From positions 88,872 to 152,871 of the forward strand of contig NZ_FORN01000009.1 in assembly GCF_900114015.1 (NCBI RefSeq): DNA of 64,000 bases. Direction: 5' to 3'. Below are positions 1 to 8,045 of this stretch, in pieces (position 1 is the stretch's first letter; every line of letters begins with the position of its first letter). The notes under the pieces are model-generated. The model was not told where the DNA came from and ran no database searches. It was given only the letters and a program-made list of their open reading frames with translations. A program made the translations under genes and the position numbers. Source of the DNA: Caulobacter sp. UNC279MFTsu5.1 (GTDB lineage Bacteria > Pseudomonadota > Alphaproteobacteria > Caulobacterales > Caulobacteraceae).

Positions 1-1
1 G

Positions 2-952
2 CGCGAGCTGTTCTTCGAGGAGATGCGGCGCTTCGACGACTGGGAAGTCGCGCATCCCGATGCGGACGAAGACGCAAAAGTCCTGGCCCAGGCGGAGATC
101 GCGGCGGCCGTGCTCGCCGAGATCAAGGCCCTGCATGAGGCCTCACCCAAGTACGTCTACACCGAGGTCTCCGACCAGGAGGTGCTAACCCGCTACAAGG
201 TCGAGATCGAGAACCTCACCGCAGAATACGCGCCGAAGGGGCGCAAGGGTGCGATCATTCAGGTCGGCGACGAAGTGATCTCGCCCGAAGCTTTCGCGAT
301 AGAGCACTATCGCGCGCAGGGCCTGGAAGCGATCCCGCTAGAGAGCGTGCCGTTCATGTCGCTTTTCGCGGTGATGATGGCGCTGGTCATCTGCGATACG
401 CTCGATGATCAGGTCCGTTTCTGCGGCTTTGGCAATCGCGACGACTATGAGGCCGGACGACCGTGCCGGCAGATATGGGCCAGCCTCCCGGAGGACTTCG
501 GAAAGCCAACCTACGCCGACCGCCGCGCCGCCAAACTCAAGCGTTTCTTCGCTGAGCTGCCAGACGATCGCTTCACGCTCTTATGGACCTACGACTACTT
601 CCGGGGCGTCAGCTACGAGCTGCGGCAATATCTTTGGGTCCATAAGGACGTGGATTTCGACCGTGGGCGGATGCTGATCGAGCGGCTGTCGCCCGCCGCG
701 ATCGTCAAGATCCTGCAATACCTCATCGGTGACTACTGGGGCCGCCACTTGGGGTGGCCTGACCTTCTGGTGCTTGGAGGCGAGGACGGGGCATTCTTCC
801 TTGCGGAGGTCAAGTCCTCCAAGGACTCCCTCAGCGAAGAGCAAAAGCGCTGGATCGCCGACAACGATGAGCACCTGGGCTTCCCGTTTCGGATCGTGAA
901 GATCCATCGGAGCAATCCCGATCGCAAAGCCAGCGCGTCCACGCGCACCTAG
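2..952 (+). CDS. VRR-NUC domain nuclease-like protein, 5' end outside the window
   Basis: The frame is open to the left edge, so the true start is probably upstream. The ATG at 23 has a GAGGAG directly abutting it, which is too close to act as a ribosome binding site. About 316 residues are visible. The C-terminal 60 residues carry the VRR-NUC pattern: GWPDLLVLG, then FFLAEVKSSKD, then EEQKRWI. The Asp of PDL, the Glu and Lys of EVK and the Gln form the usual PD-(D/E)xK-type metal site. VRR-NUC domains are structure-specific nucleases found in FAN1 and in many phage or mobile-element proteins. The N-terminal 240 residues are not recognised. It converges on an unknown gene on the other strand. 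The family call is fairly secure; the role is not. Confidence 0.75.
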   Translation, partial: RELFFEEMRRFDDWEVAHPDADEDAKVLAQAEIAAAVLAEIKALHEASPKYVYTEVSDQEVLTRYKVEIENLTAEYAPKGRKGAIIQVGDEVISPEAFAIEHYRAQGLEAIPLESVPFMSLFAVMMALVICDTLDDQVRFCGFGNRDDYEAGRPCRQIWASLPEDFGKPTYADRRAAKLKRFFAELPDDRFTLLWTYDYFRGVSYELRQYLWVHKDVDFDRGRMLIERLSPAAIVKILQYLIGDYWGRHLGWPDLLVLGGEDGAFFLAEVKSSKDSLSEEQKRWIADNDEHLGFPFRIVKIHRSNPDRKASASTRT

Positions 953-967
953 CTTGGCGGTGACGTG

Positions 968-2326
968 TCAGGACCACCCGTAGGTGCGGTTCTTCTGCCA
1001 TAGCACCGTTTCCAGTTCGTTGGCCAAGGCATGGGCGCAAGCCAAAGTGAGGGCGTATTCGTGGAACATCCGGACGTTCTCAAGAACCGGATAGATCTTG
1101 GTCTCGCCGTTTAGAAGCTCGTGGACGATCGCGATGTCGGAGACATCGTTGGCTCGGTCCTGACCAATCTCCTGGGTAACCGCCAACACGTAGCGCGGCG
1201 GCAAAAGGGTCTTGGTGGTGCGCTCGCGGGCACCGGCCAGGAGCACGCGCAGGCGCGTATCGAATAGCCCGTTGGCATAGTTCAGCAGGGCGCCGAAGGT
1301 GGCCGGCTGGCGCTCTGTCGCCAACCAGATCTTGAAGGGTGCGGCAGTAACCGCAACCGGAATAAAGGGGGCCATGGGTGTCCCATGTTCGACACCCTTG
1401 GCCTTCTGCCGCAGCCAATCCTCATAGGTTTCGCCAAGCCCCGGATCACCGCTCAGCACATTTCGCAGACGGGTCCATTCGGCCAGCGAAAGGCCAGGGT
1501 GCGTGAGCGCGACAGGCGGGCAGTGTTTCAAGCCCGAGCTGTCCTTGCGCGGTCGTCCGTTGACGAAGAAGTCCGACTTGCGACCCATCGGTGGCGCGGG
1601 CTTCACGTAGGTCACCCCGTCGACGTCGAACTGCATGTCCACGACGGGGCCCTTGATCGCGTCCGGGCCATGCCCGCTCTGCATCAGCGCCGTCATCGCG
1701 CTGTTGGCCAGCCCGTGCCAAGCTTGTCGAAGCGCCTCGAATTCCGGGGGCTCTGGGGCACCGCGAACCGAAACGTAGTCGATCGGCCAAGTGAAAAAGC
1801 TGTCGAAGGTGTCGCTGTAGAAGTAGCAGCCCGCGACGATGACGCCGTCGATGTCGCTGCTGTCATTGCGGGCGCGTCGCTCGGCAAGCTCCAGCAGCGC
1901 GTCGTGGTCGAGCGCGGTGTAGCCGTTGTTGAGAAGCAGGACGACCGACAGCTTGGTATCTGGAAATTCGGTGCGCGACTGCTCCAACTGGCCTTTTGCC
2001 GACTTGATCGCGTTCTTGACCGGACCCTCGACAATCCGGTCGTAGGTGCGCTGGTCGTCTTCGGACAGGCGCTTTCGGTCAACGACGACGACGGGGCGCT
2101 CTGGATCGCGCCCCCGGAAAAGCGTGGCGAGTTTTTGCTGACGGGCTGGCTTGTCGAAGCCGTCCTCGTCCAGCGCCTTCAGCTCGATGACCAGATCGCC
2201 TAGGACAAAATCGGCGCCGCGCAGATCGCGGCGGTCGTGGTCGGGATGAGCCCGCCGCCCACCAGCTTCCAGAACGACGGTGTCGAGGTCGCTCTCGGCG
2301 ATCGGGCGGATACGGAAGTGGTCCAT
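968..2326 (-). CDS. Uncharacterised protein with an N-terminal nuclease-like motif
   Basis: 452 residues that I do not recognise as a named family. Residues 37-65 read as a compact strand-turn-strand motif with Asp39 (GADF), then Glu48 and Lys50 in VIELK, followed by a helix with KPARQQKLA. This is the arrangement of a PD-(D/E)xK restriction-type nuclease core. The rest is globular with no signal peptide or membrane segment. It is transcribed divergently from the SIR2-like gene head that starts 64 bases away. It shares the segment with a VRR-NUC gene, so a role in a defence or mobile island is a reasonable inference. Nuclease activity itself is speculative. Confidence 0.7.
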   Translation of the reverse strand: MDHFRIRPIAESDLDTVVLEAGGRRAHPDHDRRDLRGADFVLGDLVIELKALDEDGFDKPARQQKLATLFRGRDPERPVVVVDRKRLSEDDQRTYDRIVEGPVKNAIKSAKGQLEQSRTEFPDTKLSVVLLLNNGYTALDHDALLELAERRARNDSSDIDGVIVAGCYFYSDTFDSFFTWPIDYVSVRGAPEPPEFEALRQAWHGLANSAMTALMQSGHGPDAIKGPVVDMQFDVDGVTYVKPAPPMGRKSDFFVNGRPRKDSSGLKHCPPVALTHPGLSLAEWTRLRNVLSGDPGLGETYEDWLRQKAKGVEHGTPMAPFIPVAVTAAPFKIWLATERQPATFGALLNYANGLFDTRLRVLLAGARERTTKTLLPPRYVLAVTQEIGQDRANDVSDIAIVHELLNGETKIYPVLENVRMFHEYALTLACAHALANELETVLWQKNRTYGWS

Positions 2327-2389
2327 AAGGTCAAGATAGCATCAGCTTCACCTTGAGCCAGGGGAGCGTGCGCAGCATGATCGCATGCG

Positions 2390-2588
2390 ATGCGCTTCGT
2401 AGCCGATGGCCCCGACCTTCCCCATGACCTGCTCGTCGCCCGCGACGAGGGACAGGTCATTTTCTTCTGCGGGGCCGGCGTCTCGCGTGCCCGCGCGGGT
2501 CTGGCCGACTTTTTCGGGCTGGCCAATGCCGTGGTCGAGCGACTGGGCGTCGTGGCCGAAAGCCCAGCCCGACAGCTGTTGGCGCAGG
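2390..2588 (+). pseudogene. 5' fragment of a SIR2-like NAD-binding protein gene
   Basis: From ATG 2390 the frame encodes about 66 residues typical of the start of a bacterial SIR2-like domain. It has FFCGAGVS, the glycine-rich NAD-binding loop, then AGLADF, a helix, LGV and SPARQLLAQA. Homology stops at about 2588. The DNA beyond is xthA sequence read backwards, so the frame continues only as meaningless arginine-rich sequence. The gene therefore lost everything after its first 200 bases. SIR2-like proteins of this kind often act in anti-phage systems through NAD depletion, but this fragment cannot. The start is approximate, because ATGs at 2377 and 2385 are in other frames. Confidence 0.65.
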
Positions 2589-2589
2589 C

Positions 2590-3179
2590 CACGGCGCGGC
2601 GGTCGGATGGATGGCGCGCAGGGCGTCGGTCCAGCCCTGGGCCAGCAGACGCTGGAAGGCCGCGCGGCTTTCAGGGCGCAGCAGGGCGTCGCCGCTATAG
2701 GAATGGTTGGGATAGATGTCGGCCTCGGTCGGCACGACATTGTCGTCGCCGGCCAGGACGACGGGGGCTCCGGTATTCAGAAGGCTCTGGGTGTGGGCCA
2801 GGAGCGCCTCGAACCAGGCCAGTTTGTAGTCGAACTTGGGGCCGGGCGCTGGATTGCCGTTGGGTAGGTAAAGGCAGCCGATCAGCACGCCGTCTACCGC
2901 CGCCTCGATGTAGCGCGATTGGCTCCTGTCGGGCTCGCCGGGCAGGGCGCTGCGCGTCAGGACCGGGCCGCGCGCCAGGATCGCCACCCCGTTCCAGGCG
3001 CGTTGGCCCTTCCACACCGCGCCATAGCCCATCTGTCCCAGGGCTTCGGCTGGAAAGCGGCCCTGCTGCGCCTTGAGCTCCTGCAGGCAGACGACGTCGG
3101 GCTGGGTGTCATCGAGCCATTCGATCAGTGGGTCAAAGCGGCTGAGCACATTGTTGATGTTCAGGGTGGCGATGCGCAA
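2590..3179 (-). pseudogene. xthA: Exonuclease III gene truncated at its 3' end
   Basis: The frame from ATG 3179 starts MRIATLNINN and contains CLQELK (metal-binding Glu34), the central RSQSRYIEAAV strand and the GDDN motif near residue 150. These are classical exonuclease III (AP endonuclease) signatures. Homology ends after HPTAAPW at about 2590. The frame runs on to 2457 in unrelated SIR2-derived sequence read in reverse. The missing 60 or so residues normally carry the DNA-binding Trp and the catalytic Asp and His, so the product should be inactive. The start lies 8 bases from the end of DUF3606 gene 3188-3379, suggesting they were co-transcribed. An intact paralogue elsewhere in the genome is likely. 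Confidence 0.75.
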
Positions 3180-3187
3180 GGGCGGAC

Positions 3188-3379
3188 CTAGTCGGCCGCG
3201 CCGCGCGCCGATTTCAGCCGCAACGCCACGGCCTTACTGTCAGGTCCCACGGCGATGACCGCGTTACGCACCGCGTCGGTGTCAAAGCCCAAGCGCTCGG
3301 CCCATCGCGCGAGGGCGGCCTCGTCCTCCACATCGATTGGCCCAACCTGGCCTGGCTCGTCATAAGGCTGGCGGGTCAT
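3188..3379 (-). CDS. DUF3606 domain small protein
   Basis: 63 residues starting at ATG 3379; a longer in-frame extension upstream looks non-coding. The sequence has the DUF3606 layout: an acidic start (DVEDEAALARWAERLG), a two-helix helix-turn-helix-like unit, VRNAVIAVG, and a basic tail ending near LRLKSARG. DUF3606 proteins are small, mostly uncharacterised, and common in alphaproteobacteria. It is immediately upstream of the truncated xthA on the same strand, so the two probably shared a promoter. Function unknown. Confidence 0.7.
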   Translation of the reverse strand: MTRQPYDEPGQVGPIDVEDEAALARWAERLGFDTDAVRNAVIAVGPDSKAVALRLKSARGAAD

Positions 3380-3491
3380 GGCGTCCTCCGGACAGCACAA
3401 GCGCCATCTCACCGACCGCGTTCCATGGGCCGATGCGTGGAACAGATTGGGCAGCCTGCGGATTCGCCTTTTCGAAGGAGGACTTACAGCC

Positions 3492-3674
3492 ATGTCCAAA
3501 CGCGAACTGATCGAGCCCAATCCTGGCGACAAACGCTATATCCGGCGCGACGACCAAGGCCGCATCACGGAGTCCGTCGACGTCGGCAAGTCGCTGGCCG
3601 CCGACCAGCGCCAGCACGCCAAGTACGACGCCGGCCGCGGCCAAGGCGACCGCGGCGACCGCCCAAAGCACTAG
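3492..3674 (+). CDS. Small basic hypothetical protein
   Basis: 60 residues from ATG 3492, preceded by a good AAGGAGG ribosome binding site at about 3474. The product is hydrophilic, with MSKRELIEPNPGDKRY at the start and a Gln/Asp/Arg-rich tail ending in DRGDRPKH. It has no membrane segment or signal peptide. It resembles short stress-associated proteins found in alphaproteobacterial genomes, but I cannot assign a family. A KTSC gene follows 18 bases downstream on the same strand, so they may form a two-gene unit. Confidence 0.55.
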   Translation: MSKRELIEPNPGDKRYIRRDDQGRITESVDVGKSLAADQRQHAKYDAGRGQGDRGDRPKH

Positions 3675-3691
3675 GCGCCGATGCCCTCGCG

Positions 3692-3907
3692 GTGATCAAG
3701 GCCTTCGCCTACGATGCGGCGAACCAAGTCCTGACCATCACCTTCGTGAGCGGGCGCGCCTATGCCTATAGCGCCGTGCCCGCCGACGTCGCCGAGGGGC
3801 TGCGCCTGGCCTTGGCCAAGGGTGAGTATTTCAACAAGGCTATTCGCGATCGCTTTGACGCCGAGGCCGTCGCAGGAACCCCTGGCCAGCCGCGATCGCT
3901 GTTCTAA
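3692..3907 (+). CDS. KTSC domain protein
   Basis: 71 residues from GTG 3692. The order of motifs fits the KTSC domain: AFAYD, then LTITFVSGRAYAYSAVP, then a helix with LRLALAKGEYFNKAIRDRF. KTSC domains are about 60 residues long and occur alone or fused to RNA-related enzymes. Their function is unresolved. The canonical C-terminal KTSC residues are not obvious here. An upstream ATG at 3681 is in a different frame, so the GTG is the only plausible start near the domain. Confidence 0.65.
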   Translation: MIKAFAYDAANQVLTITFVSGRAYAYSAVPADVAEGLRLALAKGEYFNKAIRDRFDAEAVAGTPGQPRSLF

Positions 3908-4022
3908 GGTCCGCCTCTGGGGAGATTGGTGGATGGAAAGCCGGCCCGTGTTGCTCGCCCTCTAGCGCCCGCGGGCCGGCCGACCCCTGGCGCGCACGGG
4001 CGCCAGCCCCCACATCCTTGTC

Positions 4023-4415
4023 ATGCCCAAACGCCATGCGGTCCTGACCGCGGACGCTTCGCACGCCGAGGCCGAACCGCTTCTGCGCGACGACGCGGTC
4101 CTCATCGATTTTGATGATGTCGCCCAGAGGCGCGAGCGCCTGGAGGCCTATGCCGAGGCGTCGCGGCCGGTCATCGTCTACGGCTTCGTGTTCCCCGCAG
4201 GGGCCAGGATCGAGGGGCTGGGCGCGGGCGCTGGTCCGCGCGACGCCCACGCCCAGCTAGAGCTGATTGTGGGCCTCACGGGTGGGAGCATCGCAAAAAG
4301 TCATGGCGGTTTGGCCGCCCGCATCCCGAGGATCTCGGCGGCCAGGTTCGAAAGCCTCGCCCGACCTCTGATCGAAGCCTTTCTGGTGTCGCTGGACCTG
4401 GGCCAAGCGGGGTGA
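4023..4415 (+). CDS. Hypothetical protein
   Basis: 130 residues from ATG 4023, not recognised. The middle contains a hydrophobic strand (PVIVYGFVFPAGARIEGLG) and a Gly-rich segment; the C-terminus is a predicted amphipathic helix. There is no signal peptide. A comparable frame exists on the opposite strand (3840-4250). The forward frame has more ordinary composition and a plausible fold, so I prefer it. Its reality remains uncertain. Confidence 0.4.
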   Translation: MPKRHAVLTADASHAEAEPLLRDDAVLIDFDDVAQRRERLEAYAEASRPVIVYGFVFPAGARIEGLGAGAGPRDAHAQLELIVGLTGGSIAKSHGGLAARIPRISAARFESLARPLIEAFLVSLDLGQAG

Positions 4416-4422
4416 TCGGGTC

Positions 4423-4690
4423 TTAGCCGATCGGCTCGATGACGTGCTCGCGCAACTGGGCGCGGCTCAAATCGGGCCAGGCCCAATCGGTCAGGGCCGG
4501 CGCCTGGGGCGCGCCTTGCGGGCACCGCGCCAGAGGCGTGCGAGGCAAGCGCCGGTCGGCAGCCTCGCGGTTATTTTCAAGTTCTAATAGCGGCCGAACC
4601 GAGAGGCCCGGGCCAACTCGTAGAAGTTAGGATGATCCCGCGGCGCGGCCTTGGAAGCTCGCGATGGGCGGGAAATGCGCCGGGCGGCCT
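4423..4690 (-). pseudogene. Frameshifted remnant of an unknown gene
   Basis: Reading the minus strand, one frame gives DHPNFYELARASRFGRY followed at once by a stop. Shifting by one base continues as LELENNREAADRRLPRT and then PALTDWAWPDLSRAQLREHV, ending at the TAA at 4423-4425. The two halves join smoothly at RY-LELENN, which suggests a single-base frameshift near 4590. No start codon or ribosome binding site is evident upstream. The family is not recognised. This fills most of the gap before the first carotenoid-oxygenase gene. Confidence 0.35.
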
Positions 4691-4736
4691 TCGATTCACG
4701 ACGCGGCTCACAGATCGACCCCTCGGCCCTTATCCT

Positions 4737-4748
4737 CCGTCTGGTTTA
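4737..4748 (+). promoter_or_regulatory. CCGTCTGGTTTA motif upstream of carotenoid oxygenase gene 1
   Basis: Exact CCGTCTGGTTTA, ending 64 bases before the ATG at 4813. The same 12-mer, or a one- or two-base variant, recurs at a similar distance before three more plus-strand genes (11715, 12609, 14823) and at 22411. Here it is followed by AACCCC, so GGTTTAACC forms a small palindrome. The TCTGGT core equals the E. coli FadR half-site, and FadR-like GntR regulators are encoded nearby. It is an inferred operator. Confidence 0.55.
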
Positions 4749-4812
4749 ACCCCTGCGCTGACCTAAGCCTGCGACGTGTCCTGCGGCTTGAGCCGTGTCA
4801 CGGAGTTGGAGC

Positions 4813-6297
4813 ATGACGAGGCCGTTTCCCGCAGTAATGACCCAGGGCATCGACGAACCCAGCCGGTTCGAAGGCGAGGTGTACGACCTCGAAGTGACTG
4901 ACGGCGCGATTCCAGCGGAGATTGACGGGCTCCTCGTGCAGGCCGTGCCCGACCAGGCCTTTCCGCCTGAGGTCGACCACCTCTATCTGATGACCGTGGC
5001 TGCTGGCGGCGACGGCGCGGTCCGCGCCTTCCGGTTCAAGGATGGCCATGCCGATTTTCGCACGCGCTATGTCCGCACCGAACGTTTCGTCCTCGAGCGC
5101 CAGGCGCGCCGCTCCCTGTTCGGCAACTACCGCGACCCGTTCTCCGACGACCCCTCGGTGGCCGGCAAGAGCCGCACGACCGCCAACACCGCGCTCTTCT
5201 TCCATGCCGATCGGCTGTTCGCCTGCAAGGAGGATGGCCTGGCCTACGAGGTTGATCCAGGTACCCTCGAAACCCGAGGCGCTTGGACCGCGGAGGGTGG
5301 GATCACCAGCAAGACCTTCACCGCTCACCCGAAGACCGATCGTGAGCGGGGCAAACTGATTGGTTTCGGCTACGCCGCCAAGGGCGAGACCACGCGCGAT
5401 ATCGCCTACTATGTGATCGACGACGCCGGCAAGGTGGAGCACGAGGCCTGGCTGGAGGCGCCCGTCGGCGCCATGATCCATGACTGCGCCGCCACCGAGA
5501 ACTACACGATCCTGCCGTTGATGCCGATCACCAGCGATTTGGAGCGTCTGCGCTCGGGCGGGCCGCACTTCATCTACGATCCCGACATGCCGCAGATTTT
5601 CGGAATTCTGCCGCGCTACGGCGACGCCGACACCGTTCGCTGGTTTCGTGGTCCGCCCGGCTTCACCGGCCACACGGTCAACGCCTTTGAAGACGAGGAC
5701 GGCAAGATCGTCTTCGATGTCCTGGAAGCCGACGGCAATGGCTTTGCGCCGGTCATCACCGATCGGGCCGGTCAGGCGCCGCCCCCGGGAAGCGTATCGA
5801 GCGCCCTGGTGCGCTGGCGGATCGACTATAACGACGCGTCCCTGACGCTGAGCGACCGGACGGTCCTGGCCACGGTGAACGGCGAGGGGCCCCATATCGA
5901 CCCCAGGCGCGAGCTGCGCTCGCATCGTCACGTGTTCGTCCCGACCCTGGACCGCAGCAAGCTCGCCACCGACCAGAACGGTCGCCCGCAGCCGGTGATG
6001 TTCAACCAGCTCAGCCATTTCGATCTAGAAACCGGCGCGCGCGATGACTGGTACCCGGGTCCGGCCGCCACCTTTCAGGATCCGGTGTTTTTCCCCCGGT
6101 CGCAGGACGCGCCCGAGGGCGACGGCTTCTTGATTGCGCTGCTCAACCATCCCCTGGAAGGCCGCAGCGAACTGGTCGTGCTGGAGAGCTTGAGGCTGTC
6201 GGCCGGTCCGGTCGCCAGGATCAAGCTGCCCATGCGAATGCGGCTGGGAATTCATTCCACCTGGATCGACGGAACACAGGTTCCGGCCTGGTCCTGA
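4813..6297 (+). CDS. Carotenoid oxygenase family protein, lignostilbene-dioxygenase type (copy 1)
   Basis: 494 residues from ATG 4813, which has GGAG just upstream; a GTG at 4795 is less likely. It is a seven-bladed propeller Fe(II) dioxygenase. The four iron His are visible: His172 (TAHPK), His223 (MIHDC), His287 (FTGHTVNAF) and His481 (GIHSTW). Tyr86 (RYVRT) and Lys139 (KEDG) match the pair that holds the 4-hydroxyl of stilbenes in lignostilbene dioxygenases. The expected reaction is O2 cleavage of a central C=C bond to two aldehydes. It leads a plus-strand run with an NTF2-like protein, an MFS transporter and a tandem GntR regulator. Family is very secure; substrate is inferred. Confidence 0.9.
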   Translation: MTRPFPAVMTQGIDEPSRFEGEVYDLEVTDGAIPAEIDGLLVQAVPDQAFPPEVDHLYLMTVAAGGDGAVRAFRFKDGHADFRTRYVRTERFVLERQARRSLFGNYRDPFSDDPSVAGKSRTTANTALFFHADRLFACKEDGLAYEVDPGTLETRGAWTAEGGITSKTFTAHPKTDRERGKLIGFGYAAKGETTRDIAYYVIDDAGKVEHEAWLEAPVGAMIHDCAATENYTILPLMPITSDLERLRSGGPHFIYDPDMPQIFGILPRYGDADTVRWFRGPPGFTGHTVNAFEDEDGKIVFDVLEADGNGFAPVITDRAGQAPPPGSVSSALVRWRIDYNDASLTLSDRTVLATVNGEGPHIDPRRELRSHRHVFVPTLDRSKLATDQNGRPQPVMFNQLSHFDLETGARDDWYPGPAATFQDPVFFPRSQDAPEGDGFLIALLNHPLEGRSELVVLESLRLSAGPVARIKLPMRMRLGIHSTWIDGTQVPAWS

Positions 6298-6331
6298 TGG
6301 CAAAAGAACAAGGTAGGAGGAGGAAACTCAG

Positions 6332-6736
6332 ATGATAGAAGCCGTTAAAGCCAAGCCCGTGACCCTGAACAGGGACGAGGCCTGCGCGCTGGTCCTCAAG
6401 GTGATGGAGTTGCTCATCGATCCGGCCACGGCCGAGCAGGCCAGGCCGTACCTGACCGAAAGCTACATCCAGCACAATCCGGCCATCGCCTCCGGGGCGG
6501 ACGCCATCATCGCCTTCACGCGCTCGCCCGAAGCCGAGCGCGCGCGAAATGAGATGCGCCCTGCGGCCGATCCGCCGCAGTTCGTGGTCGAGGGCGATCG
6601 CATCGTGATGATCCTGCCGCGCGATGTGCCCGATCCAGCCGATCCCTCCAAGACCTACCGGACCCACTGGTTCGACATGTGGCGCATCGAAGACGGCAAG
6701 CTGGCCGAGCACTGGGATGGCGCCCTAAAGCCCTGA
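6332..6736 (+). CDS. Small NTF2/SnoaL-like protein (copy 1)
   Basis: 134 residues with an AGGAGGA ribosome binding site just before ATG 6332. The cone-shaped alpha+beta fold is indicated by YLTESYIQHNP near the N-terminus, then VVEGDRIVMIL, then THWFDMWRIEDGKLAEHWD at the end. These are standard SnoaL-like signatures. Relatives include aldol-condensing cyclases and isomerases, but many have no known reaction. It lies 34 bases after the carotenoid oxygenase and is surely co-transcribed. A paralogue sits at 45093-45515 near the third oxygenase. A role in handling the aldehyde products is possible but unproven. Confidence 0.8.
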   Translation: MIEAVKAKPVTLNRDEACALVLKVMELLIDPATAEQARPYLTESYIQHNPAIASGADAIIAFTRSPEAERARNEMRPAADPPQFVVEGDRIVMILPRDVPDPADPSKTYRTHWFDMWRIEDGKLAEHWDGALKP

Positions 6737-6800
6737 TCAGGTTCGGGGTCGCTTGAGAACGACGGCAAAAAGCGCCGCAAATGAGGAAACGGAGAGGAAG

Positions 6801-8045
6801 ATGATCGATTGGCGGCGATGGAGCGCGATGGCGGCGAGCGCCATATGCATGGCCGTCGGCATGTCGGCCGTGTTCATGAGCTCGTTCCCCGTTTTCCTCG
6901 AACCGGTTTCGCGAGACCTGGCCTGGGGGCGCGCGGTCCTGCCCCAGATCATCACCGTCATCTCCCTGTCCGCGGCGGTCCTGATGCCGCTGTGCGGAAG
7001 GCTCGTTGATCGGATCGGCGTGCGCATTCCGGTCGCCTTGGGCCTTATCCTGGTCGCGTCGGGCATGGGCCTGCTGTCGTTGATCCGCTCCAATGGCGCG
7101 GTGTTCTGGGTCGCCGCCCTGCTGCTCGGCGCGGGGGCCGCCCTTTCGGGGCCGCCGGCCTTTGTGGGCGTGGTGTCGTCCTGGTTCGACAAGAACAGGG
7201 CGCTGGCCTTGGGCTGCGTCCTGTCGATCGCGCCGATGTGCTCCCAGGCCGTCGTAGCCCCGCTCGCCCAGCATCTGATCGCCACGGTCGGCTGGCGAAC
7301 GAGCTATCAGATGCTGGCGCTTGTCGTGTCCGTAGTCGGCGCGGCGACCGCGCTCCTCTTTTTGCGGCGCAATTCCGCCGGCGGTTCGGAGATGCCGGGG
7401 CCTCAACCGGTCGACGTGACAGCCGGCCAGGCCCTTAGGACTCGCACCTTCTGGCAACTGGCGATCGCCAGCGCCTTGGCCAGCGGCGCCTTGATCGGGT
7501 TCAGCGTTCATGTCGTCAGCTGGCTGACGGGCCGCAGCGTCGCGCCCGCGCAGGCGGCCTTGGTCCTGTCGGCGCTCTTCCTGTCGGGTGTCGCCGGCAC
7601 CTTCCTGTCGAGCTATGTCGCCGATCGCTCGCGCAGCATTCGACCGATCCAAATCTTTTACGCTCTGCCGCTGGCGGGGCTCGGGCTGATGGCGGCGTCC
7701 AACGCCTTGCCGACCATGGTCCTGGGGGCTGCGCTGGTCGGGCTTGGCATGAGCGCCGTCACCGGCCTCGCGCCTTTCTTGGTCACCCGGTATTTCGGTC
7801 TTGGCGCGTCGGCCGAAATCTTCGGGATCGTGATGGCCATGTCGATGGCCTCGATCGGCCTGGCGCCGCTGCTGATCGGCCTTGGGTTCGACCGCACGGG
7901 CGGTTACGTCTTGCCCCTTGCGCTCACGGCCTTGGCCGTAGCGATCGCGACCATCGCCATAGGCCTGCTGCCGCGGGCCAACGCTCCGGCCCGCCCCGCC
8001 CACGATGATCACGGCCTGTCGATCGTCGCGGAACGCGTGTCATGA
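6801..8045 (+). CDS. MFS transporter (copy 1)
   Basis: 414 residues from ATG 6801, with GGAGAGGAAG directly upstream; a TTG at 6753 is a weaker start. Twelve hydrophobic helices are apparent. The loop between helices 2 and 3 has the MFS signature form GRLVDRIGVR. The sequence resembles the monocarboxylate/oxalate-formate antiporter branch. It is a clear paralogue of the MFS gene at 43563: both have FP-FLEPVSR after helix 1 and a VSSWFD motif. Substrate is probably an aromatic acid or related anion, inferred from context. Its stop overlaps the start of the regulator gene 8042 by four bases (ATGA), implying translational coupling. Confidence 0.88.
   Translation: MIDWRRWSAMAASAICMAVGMSAVFMSSFPVFLEPVSRDLAWGRAVLPQIITVISLSAAVLMPLCGRLVDRIGVRIPVALGLILVASGMGLLSLIRSNGAVFWVAALLLGAGAALSGPPAFVGVVSSWFDKNRALALGCVLSIAPMCSQAVVAPLAQHLIATVGWRTSYQMLALVVSVVGAATALLFLRRNSAGGSEMPGPQPVDVTAGQALRTRTFWQLAIASALASGALIGFSVHVVSWLTGRSVAPAQAALVLSALFLSGVAGTFLSSYVADRSRSIRPIQIFYALPLAGLGLMAASNALPTMVLGAALVGLGMSAVTGLAPFLVTRYFGLGASAEIFGIVMAMSMASIGLAPLLIGLGFDRTGGYVLPLALTALAVAIATIAIGLLPRANAPARPAHDDHGLSIVAERVS

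Noticed and set aside
4798..6018. 406-residue minus-strand frame
   Set aside because: It is antisense to carotenoid oxygenase gene 1, whose iron ligands are all on the plus strand.
6516..8012. 498-residue minus-strand frame rich in Arg, Gln and Asp
   Set aside because: It is the antisense of MFS transporter 1; composition is non-globular.
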